NCBI RefSeq assembly: GCF_034424525.1
Contig: NZ_CP139979.1
Span: 4,363,501-4,427,500, forward strand
Direction: 5' to 3'
DNA length: 64,000 nt
DNA from: Sphingobium yanoikuyae
GTDB lineage: Bacteria; Pseudomonadota; Alphaproteobacteria; Sphingomonadales; Sphingomonadaceae
Shown: piece after piece, positions 63,440 through 64,000 of the stretch
Numbering within the stretch: position 1 is the stretch's first letter
How the letters are laid out: the number at the start of each line of letters is the position of its first letter
Program-made: the position numbers and the translations under genes
Notes under the pieces: generated by a model
Seen by the model: only the letters and a program-made list of their open reading frames with translations
Told to the model about the DNA's origin: nothing
Databases searched by the model: none

Positions 63440-64000
63440 TTATCCCTGACGATTGGCGACCAGATTATCCACAACCGACGGGTCGGCAAGTGTACTAACG
63501 TCCCCCAGCGCCTGCGCGGACACTTCGCCCTCGGCGATCTTGCGCAGGATGCGGCGCATGATCTTGCCCGAACGGGTCTTGGGCAGGCCGGGCGCGAACT
63601 GGATCGCGTCGGGCGTGGCGATCGGGCCGATCTCGGTCCGCACCCATTTCACCAGATCCTTGCGCAAATCGTCGCTCGGCTCCTCGTTCGCGTTCAGCGT
63701 GACATAGGCATAGATGCCCTGGCCCTTGATGTCGTGCGGGAAGCCGACCACCGCCGCCTCGGCGACGCTTTCATGCAGCACCAGCGCGCTCTCGACCTCG
63801 GCCGTGCCCATGCGGTGGCCCGACACGTTGATGACATCGTCGACCCGGCCGGTGATCCAGTAATAGCCGTCGGCGTCACGTCGCGCGCCGTCGCCGGTGG
63901 TATATTTGCCGGGAAAGGTGGTGAAATAGGTCTGGAAGAAGCGGTCATGGTCGCCCCACACCGTGCGCATCTGGCCCGGCCAGCTGCCCGCGATCACCAG
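63440..64000 (-). CDS. acs: Acetyl-CoA synthetase, C-terminal part (5' end outside window)
   Basis: Activates acetate to acetyl-CoA. The visible C-terminal region of about 186 residues contains [59 protein letters not shown] and [13 protein letters not shown], whose second lysine is the usual regulatory acetylation site. The end is at 63440. A TTATCCACA DnaA-box sequence lies at 63465-63473 in the last codons. Confidence 0.95.
   Translation of the reverse strand: MVIAGSWPGQMRTVWGDHDRFFQTYFTTFPGKYTTGDGARRDADGYYWITGRVDDVINVSGHRMGTAEVESALVLHESVAEAAVVGFPHDIKGQGIYAYVTLNANEEPSDDLRKDLVKWVRTEIGPIATPDAIQFAPGLPKTRSGKIMRRILRKIAEGEVSAQALGDVSTLADPSVVDNLVANRQG

Overview
The DNA is GC-rich with tightly packed genes, many joined by ATGA, GTGA or TGATG overlaps. 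The gene content (a Sphingomonas-type L-rhamnose pathway, Caulobacter/Xanthomonas-type TonB receptor, Tat-exported GH28 enzymes, a SUF operon containing SufT, and typical sphingomonad dispersed repeats) points to an alphaproteobacterium of the Sphingomonadaceae, probably Sphingobium, Sphingomonas or Novosphingobium. This placement is inferred from gene families, not from a marker gene.

Region 1 (1-35500) is a locus for breaking down pectin and related acidic, rhamnose-containing plant polysaccharides. Uptake parts are a TonB-dependent receptor, a GPH-family sugar transporter and RhaT. Depolymerising parts are two GH28 enzymes, GH105, GH115, GH35, two GH43-like proteins, CE12-type rhamnogalacturonan acetylesterases, another SGNH hydrolase and two small alpha/beta hydrolases. 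Catabolism runs along two branches. Unsaturated uronate goes through KduI and KduD. L-rhamnose goes through RhaM, LRA1, LRA2, LRA3, LRA5 and LRA6 to pyruvate plus L-lactate, and LutABC, in the same leftward operon as LRA1, can oxidise the lactate to pyruvate. Two IclR-type regulators and one LacI-type regulator sit in the locus, and short CATATG/CATATAT-centred palindromes recur in front of its operons.

Region 2 (35550-45340) holds envelope functions: a leftward ybgC-tolQRAB-pal operon, a 3-hydroxyacyl-CoA dehydrogenase, and a phage-shock locus. The phage-shock locus has a divergent pspF, a sigma-54 promoter, a small exported or membrane peptide, pspABC, and then four more small membrane/coiled-coil proteins that look like PspB relatives.

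Region 3 (45450-57950) holds sufE, a lipoprotein, ggt, pyrD, a frameshifted AraC-type regulator, and a SUF operon: Rrf2 regulator, sufB, an inserted DUF559 nuclease gene flanked by inverted repeats, an unknown gene, sufC, sufD, sufS, sufT and sufA. An NAD-dependent epimerase-like gene follows.

Region 4 (57950-64000) is housekeeping: a 52-residue unknown, an EamA transporter, threonine aldolase, ilvE, a ubiquinone-type FAD hydroxylase, cytochrome b561 and the C-terminal end of acetyl-CoA synthetase, which runs off the window. kduD runs off the left edge.

No tRNA, rRNA, CRISPR array, insertion sequence or prophage was recognised. The observations most worth following up are a cluster of four perfect DnaA boxes inside the GH115 gene, the expanded psp operon, the shared operator-like palindromes of the sugar locus, and the DUF559-plus-repeat unit inside the suf operon.
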